In this document: in pieces, positions 13,166 through 14,504 of the stretch | Layout of the letters: each line of letters begins with the position of its first letter | How positions within the stretch are numbered: position 1 is the first letter of the stretch | Origin: Haloarculaceae archaeon | GTDB taxonomy: Archaea > Halobacteriota > Halobacteria > Halobacteriales > Haloarculaceae | Direction: 5' to 3' | Length of the DNA: 14,504 nt | NCBI GenBank assembly: GCA_028274885.1 | Contig: JAQCMX010000192.1 | Location: 1 to 14,504 of the forward strand | Notes under the pieces: model-generated | What the model was told of the DNA's origin: nothing | Databases searched by the model: none | What the model saw: the letters and a program-made list of their open reading frames with translations, nothing else | Made by a program: the position numbers and the translations under genes

Positions 13166-13402
13166 TCACAGACTGTCGGTCCGGAGTCTGGTTTTGACTG
13201 TGTTCGCAGCAACTGTCACCATCGTACCTGCGCTGTCGTCCTCGGAGATTTCGGTCAGGAGTGTCTGTGCCTCGTCCTCGGTGAGCGTTCCGTTTGGATC
13301 GATACCTACACGCTCCGCGGCGTCGTGGATCATGTCCTCAGCCTTCGCGATTCCGATGCTGTCACCGAATGCGTCAACCAGTGTGTCACGTTTCACGCTC
13401 AT
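13166..13402 (-). CDS. Small orphan protein (78 aa) downstream of a FIST gene
   Basis: ATG 13402 gives MSVKRDTLVDAFGDSIGIAKAEDM..., ending VTVAANTVKTRLRTDSL. The frame extends 22 residues further upstream, but that part overlaps the FIST stop region and is basic. ATG 13402 has AGGTGG a few bases ahead and lies 19 bp after the FIST stop, so the two are probably one operon. The protein looks alpha-helical, with helices around DTLVDAFGDSIG, KAEDMIHDAAERVG, TEDEAQTLLTEI and TMVTVAANTVKTRL. It has no Cys and no membrane segment. It shares FGDSIG with the C-terminal part of the FIST protein. No family is recognised. A role as partner or regulator of the FIST protein is a guess from context. Confidence 0.72.
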   Translation of the reverse strand: MSVKRDTLVDAFGDSIGIAKAEDMIHDAAERVGIDPNGTLTEDEAQTLLTEISEDDSAGTMVTVAANTVKTRLRTDSL

Positions 13403-13421
13403 TGTCCACCTGTCTGACTGA

Positions 13422-14504
13422 TTACTTCGGGAACGCCAATGCCGATGTGGTTGCGTTGTGATAGCCACGCATATCGCCGTCCTGCATGGCTACCTCCCCA
13501 TATACTTCCATCCCGGCGATGTCACCGTCTATCTGCTCCGCGATCGTTCCGATGCTGTCCCCGAATTCGCGACCCAGAATATTTGCCTGACAGATACAGG
13601 AGAACACGAGCGCACCTGCGAATCCGTCGCCGTCCTCGGTCAGTTGCTCACCGACATGAACGTGTGCTGCACTTTCGTCGTCGGCATCGGCGTCCATGAC
13701 GTACAACTCAGTCCCTTCCGGAATCTTGGTCGCGAAATGCAAAGCCCCGTCATCGTCGGGTGTCAGCCCCGGCCACCTGATCTTATACTCGTCCGCACCA
13801 GTCTGAATACCGAACTCGTACTGGGTCAGCAGTTCCACCCAGCGGTCCTCACTCGGACCGACCGATTCGACATCGAACCCGTGGTCGGCGGCAACAGCTT
13901 CCGAAACGGCCTCTCGCCACACCTCGAGTGCCGCTTTCCCGTCGAGTTGGTGGACCACTGAGCCATCGGCCTCGGTGACGCGAAAGCCCTCCGAGATCGG
14001 GGTGTGACCGTGAGCCACCGCCTGACCGAACGGCTTTTCCGAGCCAATCAGGGCAAGCGCAGCGGCGTTCGACTCGACCCCCTCGTTGGTGAACACGACC
14101 GTCTCCTCGAGTTGTCTGTCGTCACCGGCCGATCCACCACAGAACGTGGCGGGATGTTGGTGGTATGCACTCAGGACGATCTCGTCGCCCTTGCCGAGCA
14201 ACCCGTCGTGGACATTGATGCCGGCAACGTGTGGATACTCATCTTCAAGTGGATCGAGTGCCTCGGCTGCCTCGGCGAGTCCGGCCTGTGTGTCCTCCCC
14301 GAGACCCGTTCCGAGCCCGACCGAAAATCCCATGCTGTCGCTCTCGATTGCGGCAATCGTTACTGTCTTAGACACGGATCCGCGGTCGGTGAACTCACCA
14401 GCCGACGAGGAGCCAATGAGAGTTGCCCCGTCACTGACAGATTCGATTGTCTCAACAACAGCCTGATACTCGTAGGCTGGAGACACGAACGCAGCGACAA
14501 AGTC
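13422..14504 (-). CDS. FIST N/C-domain sensor protein (5' partial)
   Basis: The frame is open to the window edge (DFVAAFVSPAYEYQ...), so the GTG at 14486 is internal. At least 360 residues are visible. The FIST_N part includes ATLIGSSSAGEFT, VSKTVTIAAI and FCGGSAGDDRQLEETVVF. FIST_C follows with IPEGTELYVMDAD, GALVFSCICQANILGREFGDSIG and a final EVYGEVAM. FIST domains are thought to bind small ligands, perhaps amino acids, and feed signal transduction; here no kinase or methyl-accepting domain is attached. The protein is acidic and has no membrane segment in the visible part. It is followed after 19 bp by a 78-aa gene in the same direction. Family assignment is strong; the ligand and partner are unknown. 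Confidence 0.88.
   Translation of the reverse strand, partial: DFVAAFVSPAYEYQAVVETIESVSDGATLIGSSSAGEFTDRGSVSKTVTIAAIESDSMGFSVGLGTGLGEDTQAGLAEAAEALDPLEDEYPHVAGINVHDGLLGKGDEIVLSAYHQHPATFCGGSAGDDRQLEETVVFTNEGVESNAAALALIGSEKPFGQAVAHGHTPISEGFRVTEADGSVVHQLDGKAALEVWREAVSEAVAADHGFDVESVGPSEDRWVELLTQYEFGIQTGADEYKIRWPGLTPDDDGALHFATKIPEGTELYVMDADADDESAAHVHVGEQLTEDGDGFAGALVFSCICQANILGREFGDSIGTIAEQIDGDIAGMEVYGEVAMQDGDMRGYHNATTSALAFPK

Noticed and set aside
1..14504. CRISPR array, rRNA genes or complete insertion sequences
   Set aside because: No regularly spaced repeats, rRNA sequence or transposase frame was seen on either strand.

Overview
The window comes from a haloarchaeon (class Halobacteria). The predicted proteins are rich in Asp and Glu, and most genes use GC-ending codons. 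Several proteins match families I know only or mainly from haloarchaea. Many starts have a TATA-like box about 26-31 bp upstream, as expected for leaderless or nearly leaderless archaeal mRNAs. The tRNA gene does not encode its CCA end. I cannot name the species.

Left part (1-2990, all + strand): the 3' part of a GT-A glycosyltransferase like glucosyl-3-phosphoglycerate synthase, a small haloarchaeal conserved protein, a CoA-pyrophosphatase-type NUDIX hydrolase and a haloarchaeal conserved protein of unknown function. A 75-bp MITE-like palindrome (copy 1) follows. Next is a divergent pair: a three-helix membrane protein (-) and a double winged-helix regulator (+). Several dyad repeats lie between them and look like operators.

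Middle (4275-8931): a cytochrome P450 (-) and tRNA-Glu(TTC) (-). A visibly AT-richer segment then carries a Tat-type lipoprotein with two CARDB/Ig-like domains, a metzincin-like zinc protease domain and, by my reading, a second degenerate copy of that protease domain. An exported SIMPL-domain protein follows.

Right part (9042-14504): an unlisted 51-aa acidic protein (+), a two-CBS-domain protein (-), and a divergent beta-oxidation pair. The pair is a 3-hydroxyacyl-CoA dehydrogenase/enoyl-CoA hydratase fusion (-) and an acyl-CoA dehydrogenase (+). Their shared promoter region holds a 22-bp direct repeat with a 25-bp period. After a terminator-like hairpin comes MITE copy 2 (78 bp). Last is a probable two-gene operon on the - strand: a FIST-domain sensor protein (cut by the window edge) and a 78-aa orphan that shares an unusual FGDSIG motif with it.

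The acyl-CoA dehydrogenase and the fusion enzyme together cover three of the four beta-oxidation steps; thiolase is not in the window. The most striking items are the paired MITEs (TNA target duplications and a compensatory base-pair change), the protease/pseudoprotease lipoprotein, the operator-like dyads beside the winged-helix regulator, and the FIST plus small-partner pair.
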